Origin: Loripinus fragilis | Lineage: Eukaryota; Mollusca; Bivalvia; Lucinida; Lucinidae | Direction of reading: 5' to 3' | Assembly: GCA_964019695.1 (NCBI GenBank) | Contig: OZ026528.1 | Coordinates: 54,714,495 to 54,778,494 of the forward strand | Length of the DNA stretch: 64,000 nucleotides | In this document: positions 11,301-20,950 of the stretch, piece after piece | Layout of the letters: every line of letters starts with the position of its first letter | How positions within the stretch are numbered: the first letter of the stretch is position 1 | Made by a program: the position numbers and the translations under genes | The notes under the pieces: generated by a model | The model's input: the letters and a program-made list of their open reading frames with translations, nothing else | Database searches by the model: none | What the model was told of the DNA's origin: nothing

Positions 11301-12665
11301 CGAGGGTCATTTTTTATGTTCGTAGAATCGGGCTGTATCTCTACAAATATAGAATTTACGGTACCATAACTATATATATTTTGATAGGTCTAGCTCCTGT
11401 TTATCACTTGATATAAATTTTACATCATTAGGGTTTAGTTCGGTCAAGATATATAGCTTTGAATAGGGCGTAAAAAGGACACTGGCCGAAATCCGTGTCA
11501 TTTTAACCACGCAGCCATTAGGAAATTAGACGCTGTTAAGTTCCATTGGCTATGGTGATGTAAGCATTTTCAAGCCGATTTTTTCTTTGCACCATCAAAA
11601 TAAATTATTCAAACGCTAATCGTAGACAAGTGCAGCAAAACTATAAGCATGTTGTATGCTCTTCTATAACAATTTTAAAACACCCATCAATATACCACAA
11701 TAATCACAGTCAAGTGCTAGTTATTATATCTGTTAAAATTACGATTGTGAACAAATTTCTTCTGGTTTTGCATACCACATGATATACTTAATCATTCGTC
11801 AGCAGTTATATTGATGTATCGATTCAAGCGTGTAACTGGCAACTTCTGGTACTGGCATACCCCCATATTATAAAAAGTGAGTGGTGTAAATCAGCCCCGC
11901 GTAGAAAACACAATAACAGTCGGATCTGCAAATATTTTTTATTGTAGTTGTTTCAAAACATTTTAAGAGACACAAAACAGTTTTGTTTTAAATGTATTTT
12001 CTAAATATAGTAACGCTCCATGACGTCATTTATACGCAAAATAAGGGATTTTAGCACCCCCTAGGCTATTTATTTTGCAGTTCATTTCTAATAAAACAAA
12101 AGTATTAACTTTGATTTGGGACGAAAGATACCATAACACTTCCATCTACCATATAAAAAAGAAAAAATATAATACTACTTTACAGCTAACATATTAAGCC
12201 ACATTCAAAAGCCCGTATCCAACTTCAACTTGTGTCAACTTTTTACAATACAAGTTTATATGCCTACTGTCCAATTTGCTGAGGTTCCAAACAAATCTTC
12301 CATATCCAATAATTGCTGCGCATTTGCTATAATGTTTATATAATATTGTAGCACGTGGTGTCCTTGATCTGCAGCCATATTTTCAGAAGCTGTGTATGGC
12401 TGTGGACCCAGTTTCATGCAATTGTTTCTAACGATCTGTCAGAAACTAAGTCCATAAATGTCATATTTTTACCATGTTTCCAGTGTGCGATATATAGGTA
12501 TGTCTTTGCCTCTTAGAAGGCATTAAAGTAATGCATTTTGAAATAATTTTAGGTTGCATGTGTAGATAAAAGTTCAATCTTTCCAAATATATGCATGGTG
12601 TATGCATTTACTTTCGCCGTTTTCATTAAATCTATCTTTCTACGAACATAAAAAAACGTCCCTCG
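11301..12665. mobile_element. Mariner-type non-autonomous element, 1365 bp
   Basis: Terminal inverted repeats read CGAGGGTCATTTTTTATG (left, from 11301) and, on the opposite strand from 12665, CGAGGGACGTTTTTTTATG; both continue TTCGTAGAA. The element is flanked by TA on each side (11299-11300 and 12666-12667), the target duplication expected of the Tc1/mariner superfamily, and termini starting CGAGGG are typical of mariner elements. It interrupts MITE E, whose empty-site version is at 9715-9950. I see no long open frame or transposase motif inside, so it probably depends on a transposase encoded elsewhere. The interior is AT-rich and otherwise featureless. Confidence 0.8.
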
Positions 12666-12667
12666 TA

Positions 12668-12765
12668 GGCTACTGACTGAATATTATTTAGAGTTTCTAA
12701 GCTTAAAAGGAGGCTGCACAGACTCGTCAGAGTCTACACTTGTCAAAATGTCACATAGCTCCATT
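12668..12765 (+). mobile_element. MITE E copy 2, right half
   Basis: Resumes MITE E after the mariner insertion. It carries GCTACTGACTGAA, GCTTAAAAGGAGGCTGCA and TGTCAAAATGTCACAT in the same order as 9835-9950. Confidence 0.65.
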
Positions 12766-12817
12766 CAATTCATACATTTGTGGAATTTTTAATTTCTTAT
12801 TCGTCAGTCTAAACATG

Positions 12818-12862
12818 TGTTTTGGATCTTGAAAGAGATCATTCTTTTGAGTACCCAAAACA
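12818..12862. repeat. Degenerate copy of palindromic element P
   Basis: Retains TGTTTTGG, GAGATCATT and TTTTGAGTACCCAAAAC; the left arm is eroded. Lies about 180 bp before the splice acceptor at 13038. Confidence 0.4.
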
Positions 12863-13038
12863 TTTGCTTTAGTTGAGAAATAAACAAAACTTGAACTCTA
12901 ATTTTAAGTTTGTGTAGGAATGCTCTAGCTGGGAAAAGACAAAGCCTATCAGCTACTGCCTATACAATAATTATACATGTACATACAATAAATGATTTAT
13001 TGATTGCCCTATTTGATAAAAAGTTGATTTTTTTCCAG

Positions 13039-14374
13039 ACTTGGCGAATCATGCAGTCATGTAGGTGCCATTCTCTACAAGGTAGAGGCAGCAGTTCGTC
13101 TTGGATATACAAAGACAGCCTGCACAGACCAGCCATGCCAGTGGAATAATGACTTTGTGAAAAACATCCGTGCTGCTCCAATATCAAAGATCAGTTTTTA
13201 CAAGGAAACCAGTGTAAACAGAGTGAAAAAAAGAAAATATGAAGAGTCCAAGCCCATTGAAAAGGCTACTGCAGAAGAACAGAAGTTACTGTTGACCGCC
13301 CTCTCCAAGTGCCGGTCAAAACCAGTTGTCCTCAGCACCTTTCATGGACATTCAGAACCATTCCACTGGAAGAAGAAGCCTCCACAAACTCCCAAGTCAC
13401 CGCCATCTCTTAGATCTCTATACCAAGATGATGTGGATAGAAATGAATTGACTGACAACATGATCAACAGTGCTCTAAAGAAAGTTGATACTTCATGTGA
13501 AAAAAAGGCAGTTTATTTGCAATAGTTCCAAAGAACAGGCTAATTCCTTGGTATGGAGAGAACAAAGAACTGGTAGAATAACTTCATCCAATGTTCATAG
13601 AGTTTTACATACCGATCCAGTGAAATCTTCCAAATCTCTTATCTTATCCATTTGCATAGAGTCAAGGGATATAAACACAGCAGCAATAAAGCGGGGAAAA
13701 GATAATGAATCTAGTGCAATTAAAGAGTATTCAAGGATCATAAAAGATAGACACAGTGATTTAACAGTGCAGAAATCGGGTTTATTGATAAGTGAAAGCT
13801 ATTCAATTATAGTGCAAGTGCGGATTCTGTGTCGTCGTGTGCCTGTCATGGGAAACGCGTAGTTGAAGTAAAGTGCCCCTTCACACACAGAGGTAGTAGT
13901 CTCAAGGAATATTTAGAACATAAGTCACCATGTATTGGTACATCACCAAACTTTCACTTGAATGAGAACCATTCTTATTATGCACAGATACAACTCCAAC
14001 TTATGGTACACAATGTTGAAATAGGGGATTTCGTGATCTGGACACCAAAGTTTGTTATTCTAATACATGTGCCACGGAATGATGTGTTCATTCAAAACAT
14101 GATAGATCAAGTGGTGCCTTTTTACAGACGACATATCATACCAGAACTCTTGACAAGACACCTTGAAAATAGCCCGAAGTCACCACAGCCAACAAAGGAA
14201 AATGCTGCCCCAAAACTTTACTGTATTTGTCAACAGACTGAGTCAGGTAGAATGATTGGGTGTGACAAGGACTGTCGATATCAGTGGTTCACTATGTCTT
14301 GCGTTAAACTGAAGAGAGGGGCAAAACACAGTTGGTTTTGTAAGGACTGCAAGAATAAACAATCCAGAAAGTGA
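13039..14374 (+). pseudogene. SWIM second half, YqaJ-type nuclease and PHD finger, frameshifted
   Basis: Acceptor TTTTTCCAG ends at 13038. The exon opens LGESCSHVGAILYKVE, supplying the C-x-H half of the SWIM finger begun at 9989-10220. A basic linker follows, then a YqaJ/lambda-exonuclease-like core with TGRITSSNVHRVL, RGKDNESSAIKEY (acidic residue), SASADS (where family members usually have GASPDG) and RVVEVKCPF (the E-x-K catalytic pair), then YYAQIQLQLMVH. The C-terminus is a PHD-like finger: LYCICQQTESGRMIGCD, QWFTMSC and WFCKDC. The zinc-ligand histidine expected after QWF is threonine here. Two frame changes break it: one in the A run at about 13499-13506 and one at about 13810-13820. 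The stop is at 14372. YqaJ nucleases digest DNA ends; SWIM and PHD domains suggest chromatin or DNA targeting. Probably a decayed member of a multicopy family. Confidence 0.7.
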
Positions 14375-15320
14375 ACAATCCAGAAAGTAAAAGATTTCAG
14401 TGTATCTTAGTTGACTTTTAGGGCTGTAAGATGGAAAATATGCAAGTTGTTCATATTTCTACTGAAAACAAATGTAGATATTACAACATTACGCGAAACA
14501 ATAAAAAATATGGTCATAAATTGAAAATAATTTCTTATCCTAGTCATTAGTTTTGGGTGCTCAAAAGAACGGTCTCATTGTAGCAACCCCAGCTGATTTT
14601 TTAATTTCAATGAATGTCTCTAAATCAAAAGTTTATTTGGTAGAGCTCTACAAAAGCTGCACAAAACAGTTTAAATTTTGAAGATACCTTTACTAGAACA
14701 AAAGTTACAGCAGATTGAAGTTCCTTAGAATCATGCGTTTCCTGGAATTTTTCTGCTATTAAGAATGCTGATTTGAAGGGCGCGGCGACGGACCCGACGC
14801 GAATGAAAATTAAAAACAATCTGCTGTAACTTTTTAATTTTTCAAGGAATCTGTATGAAATTTGGTATGCATACGTATTTTTTCCTGCTCTTTTCATTTC
14901 TGGCATTGTTTTTTCAATACGAGGCATTGGAAACAAGTTATTAAAGGAATCATGCTACAAAAAATTGATACTTTTAGTTTTAAAATTTGTTATTAGAACC
15001 ATGTTGAAAAAAGCATCTGCGCGTAACATACAAACACAATTTTATGATAAAAAACATGTTAAACTAATAAAATATAAATAATAAATAGTCTTTGTAGTGC
15101 TCTCTTTCAATTCCAGATAGCCCATATAGACATACACTATGGTACATGTAAATGTTCAAAATTTCGAACTTTCTCTTTCTGTTCTCCCAAAAAAGTTGGT
15201 TATCAGGGCTGGAATTCACAAAATGCTGGTCAGAATAGCTAACAGGGAAGACCCTGATCAGACTGCTCCTTCAGAAACACTGTGATCTGGGTCTGCACTG
15301 TTTGTCTATGCATTTTTTGG
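14375..15320. other. No gene; short palindromic repeats
   Basis: 14551-14580 holds the left half of palindromic element P (TTTTGGGTGCTCAAAA then ACGGTCTCATTG), cut off abruptly. AAAAGTTACAGCAGATTG at about 14698 is matched in reverse by CAATCTGCTGTAACTTTT at about 14817. 15205-15310 holds a GATCAG-type half-palindrome (CCTGATCAGACTGCTCC and GATCTGGGTCTGCACTG). Confidence 0.45.
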
Positions 15321-15410
15321 CAAACAATTAGTGTTGAAAAGTTTAGAATATTTATCGTATTTCCAATTTATATACATGTTAGTTTCGACTTTTCAATTAA
15401 CACTTTTTAT

Positions 15411-15830
15411 ACAGGAAATCCCTAAACAGATACTTTTACAAACAGTGAGAGAGAGGTATTTGGTGGGAGCTTCCAAGATGCAAATTTGCGTATTTGTTTG
15501 TTTCATGAGCTCCGCACATTTTGCCAGGGAAGTCACAACAGAGACGATGGGCGTAAATAAGAAGCTAAGTAATGCACTACTTGAGACAGAAATGGCCTAT
15601 TCTAGAACACTTGAAAAAAATGTAGGCCACAAACAGAAGCTGACAACCCTTTACATACTGGCATTCAACAGCTACTTCCAGAACTCATGGGACTCTATAA
15701 AAGATCAATGGGTAATCCGACTAACAGAATGCTCATCATTTGGAAACAACACCAACAGCAGAGTTGAGAGCATGAACAAGAAAATTTAACAAGTGACCAA
15801 CAATAATGCTAAGTTTGACTCATTTACTAG
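15411..15830 (+). pseudogene. Fragment of a ZSWIM/MULE-transposase-like protein
   Basis: An acceptor-like TTTTTATACAG precedes the open stretch. The protein includes TLEKNVGHKQKLTTLYILAF and then WVIRLTECSSFGNNTN-SRVESMNKKI. A W...GNNTN-R-ES-N-K pattern is what I recall just before the SWIM finger in ZSWIM1/3-type proteins, which descend from MULE-like transposases. An in-frame TAA at 15787 falls in the middle of the conserved run, and the frame stays coding-like for about 12 codons afterwards, so it reads as a nonsense mutation. No SWIM cysteines are present; a SINE follows at once. Assignment is tentative. Confidence 0.4.
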
Positions 15831-15837
15831 CGATCCG

Positions 15838-15977
15838 GATCATTTCTTGCACAAGTAACGGACAGAAATCAACGTGTCTTGCTCAAGGACCACAACGCAG
15901 TGACGTTGGTAAGGCTCGAACCCGCGGCTGTTCGGTCTCGAGTCAAGCACTCTACCACTGAGCCACTGCGCTCCCAT
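15838..15977 (-). mobile_element. tRNA-derived SINE, family A (3'-truncated)
   Basis: On the minus strand it starts GGGAGCGCAGTGGCTCAGTG, with an A-box (TGGCTCAGTGGT) and a B-box (GGTTCGAGCC), followed by CACTGCGTTGTGGTCC and TTGAGCAAGACACG. The tail present in complete copies (23405-23608 and 62756-62956) is missing. Confidence 0.8.
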
Positions 15978-16029
15978 CTGAGATAAATCATTTAATCTTC
16001 CAAAATCCAATTTATTAAATGACACTATC

Positions 16030-16640
16030 AGTTGGCGAGCATTTTATGCCAAATTTTCAAAGTATGCTGAATCCCAATCTTGGCCAGCAAATCAATGTAC
16101 AGACCGCCTTTGTTGTTGTTTAGAAGGTAAAGCTAGTGAATTTTATGCATTGCTCAAAGAACAAGATTCAAAGCTAGAATATTTTGACTTTATTCCAAAT
16201 TAGCAAAAATATTTGGTCTTAAAAAGATCTACCTGAAACAGCTAGTACACCATTCATGCCAGCCCATCAAAAACCAGACCAATCTTTAGAAGAATGTGCG
16301 GATAACGTATTATCTTTGGCAACTTTAGTATTTAAAAATATGCCTGATAAGCATATGTACCAGCAAGCTGTGATGCGAATATGTCAAGGTACGTTGGAGT
16401 GCGGATAACGTATTATCTTTAGCAACTTTAGTATTTAAAAATATGCCTGATAAGCATATGTACCAGCAAGCTGTGATGCGAATATGTCAAGGTACGTTGG
16501 ATAAGGACACTGGACGATATGTTGTCAACCTTAGGCTTCAAAATGCTATGGACAGTCTAAGGTGTTAGAAGCATAGAAATACTGCTATCTTTGGCCGTCA
16601 ATCCAGGAAATATATACCATGTGTTAGCCCTGAGCCACAG
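16030..16640 (+). pseudogene. Ty3-type retrotransposon gag capsid remnant
   Basis: Translated pieces read WRAFYAKFSKYAESQSWPAN, CLEGKASEFYALL, HQKPDQSLEECADNVLSLAT and MPDKHMYQQAVMRICQG. The spacing and character match Ty3/gypsy capsid domains (W..F...F, then L.G.A...L, then the LEE-W-DRV-like segment). An in-frame TAG follows FDFIPN near 16200, and a 103-bp perfect tandem duplication (16296-16398 and 16399-16501) shifts the frame. No protease, reverse transcriptase or integrase follows. It would have formed the virus-like particle shell of an LTR retrotransposon. Confidence 0.6.
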
Positions 16641-16699
16641 GATGGGAAAGATTCTGTTTCAATGCGGGTCAGTACCAATGTAACATCCCACGGAAAACC

Positions 16700-17900
16700 C
16701 ACATGCGCAATATGACAGCCCAGTAACCATATGGGTCAGCCAATAAGGGAACTGTCTAGACATAGATGGTCAAATTTAAAGAATAAAATAAGATTTGAAA
16801 ATGAACATGAAATATGTAACTTAAATATGATACTTTGGAAAATAAACTAACAAGTGCGACCTCACAATTAAATAAAATTAGTAAGGACATGCAAAAATTA
16901 AGCACTAAAATCAGAGTTTTAAAATTCAAACAGCAAAAGAATGAGAACTATAGTCAAGTCAAGTCAAGTTTATTAGGTCTAAACATAGAACATGTTTTTT
17001 GCCCATAATCAGAGGCGGTTGGTATGAGTCATTAGCAGACATGCAAATAGAACAAAATTAAATATAGTAGGCCTCCATCTCCAGCAAGATTAGGCTGTTT
17101 TACTTGAGGGTCCAATTAACATTTTCAAAAAGACTGCCCCAAAAGAATGCCAAAACATGAAGGGGGGCAAGAGTATATTTAAAGAAATACATTAAATGTG
17201 AAGAAGTTAAGCGACCAGGCCTAAGTTCGACCCAACAATCAGTTATGGTGTACGATTAAGTAGTAAATATTCAGCATAACAATGTAGGCCAAGATCAGAA
17301 TGCTGCTGTAAGAGCAGTCGGATCAGGGTCAAGTAAATATGCTAAATATATAATATATGCCTGTCAAAAAACTTATGAGCATTACAGTATTTAACAAAAT
17401 AGATGCACTGTTTTTAACTGGCTTGTGCCTTAATTGAGTTACATATGTAATTGTTTTAAAAGTACTGCAGTTTCACCAGCAGTCTGCTTCAGTCAGTGAA
17501 CAGTCCAACATTACGACTGCAACTACCAGTACCAGCTGTGAAACTCAGGCGACTGAGAGCCCCTATGATGTGCAGTACACCTCAACCCTCTGTGATATAA
17601 ATTAGATGACAGGCTTCGAACTGCATGCTGTGCTCTTTCAACCTAATGAAGAACCCTCATCACCATTAATTCAGCCAGAGCAATCAAGTAGCTATCTTTA
17701 CCAATGAGAATGAGACAAAATTTGGACAAATTAAATTAATTATTGTTATGAAAAGTTCTGACTTATCACTGGTCAGGGCTAAACATCAGCATCTTTTGAA
17801 TTCATTACTATCTATGGCTGGCGCATCATAATGTTCTGATTTAATATGAGGATCAGAATGTTTCAATCATTTAAGACTGCAAACCAACCCAGGCCTCGAG
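16700..17900. other. No confirmed gene; AGTCA-rich tail
   Basis: At 16953-16975 AGTCAAGTCAAGTCAAG precedes TTTATTAGG. On the minus strand this reads AATAAACTTGACTTGACTTG, like the short-repeat tail of a LINE, but no coding part was found. At 17470-17720 a Ser/Thr-rich frame (HQQSASVSEQSNITTATTST) breaks after about 50 codons; I could not assign it. Confidence 0.3.
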
Positions 17901-17927
17901 GTTATAAAACTTGAGTACAGTCTCAAA

Positions 17928-18004
17928 CTCAAAATAAAGCGCACTGATTGGATGCTTGCAAGCACGTGTCCGCGAGCGACCAATTATTGCTCTTTATTTT
18001 GAGT
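17928..18004. repeat. Short inverted repeat with CCAAT words
   Basis: CTCAAAATAAAG (17928) and its reverse CTTTATTTTGAG (about 17991) enclose CTGATTGG and CCAATTATTG, themselves inverted. Could be a small MITE core. Confidence 0.4.
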
Positions 18005-18314
18005 ATTAGAATATTCTACAGAGGAATAAGAGTCTAAATCCACGGGTCGTGATGGCAAAGTTACTGTGGATGATTTCTGTTCATGTTTAAATTGTCATGT
18101 CGTCGATGCGAGAAAATGTGTGCTGTCGTGAAAAGAAATAAGTTCTGCAGAATTCAGACAGTTATGATTGCATAACAGACCATGCAAATTTTGAAACCAT
18201 TGTATTAAATCTCGTGATTCTGGAAGTATCATTCATACAGATGATGGTCTTCAAAAAACAATGTGGATGTGCACCAGATCAGTTATCAAGCAAGTGGGTA
18301 TAAAAATGAGACGT

Positions 18315-18490
18315 CCCATCGAAAATTTACGTCCCATCGAAAATTTTTCAGTTATATAGGAATGGGTCTTCCTGGGTTGAACCAGTACTAAGCTAGGATT
18401 AATGTTCTTGCTCAAAGACACAACGCAGTGACGCTTGAATCCACGGGCCCTCGGTCTCGAGTCAAGCAGTCTACCACTGAGCTACCTAGA
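18315..18490 (-). mobile_element. SINE family A, degenerate copy
   Basis: On the minus strand it carries TAGCTCAGTGGTAGACTGCT, GAGACCGAGGGCCC, GTGTCTTTGAGCAAGAAC and CCTAGCTTAGTACTGG. An internal duplication of ACGTCCCATCGAAAATTT lies near 18310-18345, at the 3' tail. Confidence 0.7.
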
Positions 18491-18899
18491 GAGAAGTACT
18501 TTAGGCGTGTATACATGCACTTTATCATAACACTGATATCTAATGTGAAGGGTATGAGCAAGGCGTTCCACAAGAAAGAGGGTATCCTTATAACAAAGTC
18601 GACCCCTGAAATCTTCTGTCTGTCAGATGAGACTAAGTTGATGTCCTTTCCCTATATGGCCTAGCTGCTGGTGGGATGTTAATACACACTCACACAACAG
18701 AAACTCTTGCCTCACACCCATATTTAATACACATCAGGTTAGAAATATTGGCTCCTATCTGATACTTTTTGTTTCAGCAATGTTACCAGATAAGGAATAT
18801 TCTCATGTAACTATATGCACGATTTAAGTGTCTTTGGCCAGACATTGAGCCTAATGACAATTCCTTGTGATAGATACCAACATCTCATGTGCCAGCTGA

Positions 18900-19460
18900 C
18901 CCAGCTCACGCATATTTTTTCCAATCATGATCCAGTGCCTTAATTTTTGTACCACCATGAAACATGCAGCTGACTGAAAGTTATTGACATGGGATTCGAA
19001 CACTTAAATGAGGATAAATGCCGCTCAACAAAACTGAGCTTTTGCCAATTCTATTTGTGATACGGGCATCAAATCGCATAAGCTAAGCGCATACATACTG
19101 TATATTATCTTCCAATCATAAGCCACTGCCTAAGTTTTTCGATGTGAATTTTTTTAACAGCAAAAAACATGCAGCTGACTGAAAATTATTGACATAGGAC
19201 TCTAATGCCTTTAATATTGGTGAAAGTTTAAATTTTCCGAAATCTTGAGCTTTAAAACTTCAAGATTTTTAAACTTGCAGGATGCATACAAAAATGAGTA
19301 ACTTATTTATTCATCATGTATAAGATCATCTGAAAATAAATTAGAAAACTGTTATGTATAAATTCACTAAATCACCATTTAGAGGCTAATATTCTATGTA
19401 AAATCAGCCTCAAAATCCTAATTTGAAAACTTTCATCCATACCTAAATGAGAATAAATGC
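18900..19460 (+). repeat. Diverged tandem units of about 190 bp
   Basis: AACATGCAGCTGACTGAAA followed by TTATTGACAT appears near 18961 and 19167, and AAATGAG(A/G)ATAAATGCC appears near 19007 and 19445. The units have drifted strongly. Confidence 0.45.
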
Positions 19461-19814
19461 CACTCAATTAAAGTGACAATCGATTATATAAAAAACATGT
19501 TTGGACCTCAACAGACAGAATTCTCCTTTAGTATAAATTTGGACTTGAGTTTGAATCGAAGGTAAAATTAATCCAAATTTGGAGATAAATTGAGAACTCT
19601 GGCAGATTTTATTTTTTACACATTCTTACCCAAACCAAGAAATGTACATGTTGACTTAGGTTTTAATGATAATATATACTCAACTACAAAAGAAACCCAT
19701 CAGTCACTTTTTAGGGCAATTATGGTCAAAAAATTAAGAAATCAATATATATTTTATACCATATTCTTTAATTATGCATCAAATTATTGAATAATGTAGC
19801 AGTTTTACTTAAAC

Positions 19815-20330
19815 CTGTTCATGCTGTACGCCAGTGTATAGACAAGGGGTCATTTCTAAAAACGACAAGTTTCAGACAATTGGTTTTCCCTCGAGTTCTA
19901 GTCTTAATTAGTTCACTTCGTCCAATAACCGGTATGGCCCTCTTTGATGAGGCAATCAAGTGTGTACAGAAACCAAATCAAAACGCGCATGTTCAGTAAG
20001 CCCGGGCCTCAATGCAATAGAGCTGTCGTTGGATGAGCTCTGGCGACGCATCTGGGATCGTTCAGTGCAACCTCGGAATCTTCGACAGCTTCAGGTTGCT
20101 CTCCATTAAGAATGGGCGTGGATTCCCAAGAACGTTGTGCGGCGTCACATGCTTTTGGTTCGACCTCGTTATGAGGCAGTTATTGCTGCAGGAGAGGGTC
20201 ATGTCTGTCTGGGGCGAATTTAACTCAAGTGAACTGATTTAGACGAGAACGAGATATTCAATCTCAAGTGAAAAACTTGTCATTTTTGAAAATGACCCCT
20301 TGTCTAAACACTGGCGAATAGCATGAACAG
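19815..20330 (+). mobile_element. Tc1/mariner-like deletion derivative with TIRs
   Basis: Left end CTGTTCATGCTGTACGCCAG and right end (read from 20330 backward) CTGTTCATGCTATTCGCCAG are inverted repeats. Both continue through TAGACAAGGGGTCATTT to a total of about 60 bp. The interior keeps the 3' end of a Tc1-like transposase at about 20000-20232. Internal deletion left roughly 516 bp. Confidence 0.7.
20000..20232 (+). pseudogene. C-terminal remnant of Tc1-like transposase
   Basis: The reading frame gives GLNAIELSLDELWRRIWDR, then QLQVALH-stop-EWAWIPKN, then NVVRRHMLLVRPRYEAVIAA. The order N-x-IE-L-W, basic residues and the R-RC/YEAVI-A-G-GH tail is the usual C-terminus of Tc1-type DDE transposases, the enzymes that cut and paste such elements. 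The catalytic D,D part is gone and one TAA lies inside. Confidence 0.6.
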
Positions 20331-20354
20331 ATGGTAAAAACCTAAACAATATCA

Positions 20355-20630
20355 TGCATGGTCTTGTCAAAATTTATGTGATGTGCTGACCTTTTTAGCG
20401 GACAAAACTTTTATTCGATTTGGCACCTATAGACAAGTTGTTGGAATTCATATGGGCACTAATTGTATTCCCCTAGATGCCAATTTATTTGTGTTTTGTT
20501 ATGAGAGGGACTTTATTATGTCTCTTTCTGATGATAAGTAGGCTGATATCATTGACGCTTTTCACACTACATCCAGATATTTTGATGATATTTTAAACAT
20601 TAATAACGTTTATTTTGACAATTTGGTAAA
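20355..20630 (+). pseudogene. Reverse transcriptase fragment with YFDD motif
   Basis: The frame reads LCDVLTFLADKTFIRFGTY, RQVVGIHMGTNCIPL, NLFVFCYERDFIMSL and TSRYFDDILNINNVYFDN. GI-MGTNC-PL-A-LF is the RT palm segment and RYFDD is the catalytic motif with both aspartates present. This type is common in invertebrate genomes; I think it is Penelope-like or a related lineage but cannot settle it. One in-frame TAG lies after SLSDDK and the coding ends after about 90 codons. It abuts the Tc1-like derivative. Confidence 0.6.
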
Positions 20631-20664
20631 AGGCAGAAAGACGGCGAATATCAGTGATCAATAA

Positions 20665-20950
20665 AATCAACTACCAAACCTGACCCAGGATACCACATGA
20701 GAAAGTGACTAAAACACAATTAAATTCACAAACAAGAACCAAGAGGTCAGCCTTTTTCCAGCAGGTGACCACAAGGCAGCAATAAACAGACGGGAAAGCA
20801 TGACAAACGCAATACATAAATAACAAATGATCCACAAAAGAAGTACCGAATTGGAACGGTCAGTAAACAAAATACTGGAGGGCTTAAACTGGTTTCACAG
20901 CACCAACCTCACCCTAAGTTCAGATGTAGATCAAGACATGAAAGACAGAC
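20665..20950 (+). repeat. Dispersed repeat D, copy 1
   Basis: Contains CCTGACCCAGGATACCA, AAGTGACTAAAACACA, GAGGTCAGCC, CAGCAGGTGACCACAAGGC, TTGGAACGGTCAGTAAA, CACCAACCTCACCCTAAG and TTCAGATGTAGATCAAGACA. The same words in the same order occur on the minus strand at 59720-60045, and part of them at 45361-45470 plus 52376-52445. Confidence 0.65.

Noticed and set aside
14625..14936. 103-codon minus-strand frame
   Set aside because: Spans an inverted repeat and a GC-rich patch, with no motif; likely chance.
17470..17720. Ser/Thr-rich plus-strand frame
   Set aside because: Low complexity, stops after about 50 codons, no family recognised.
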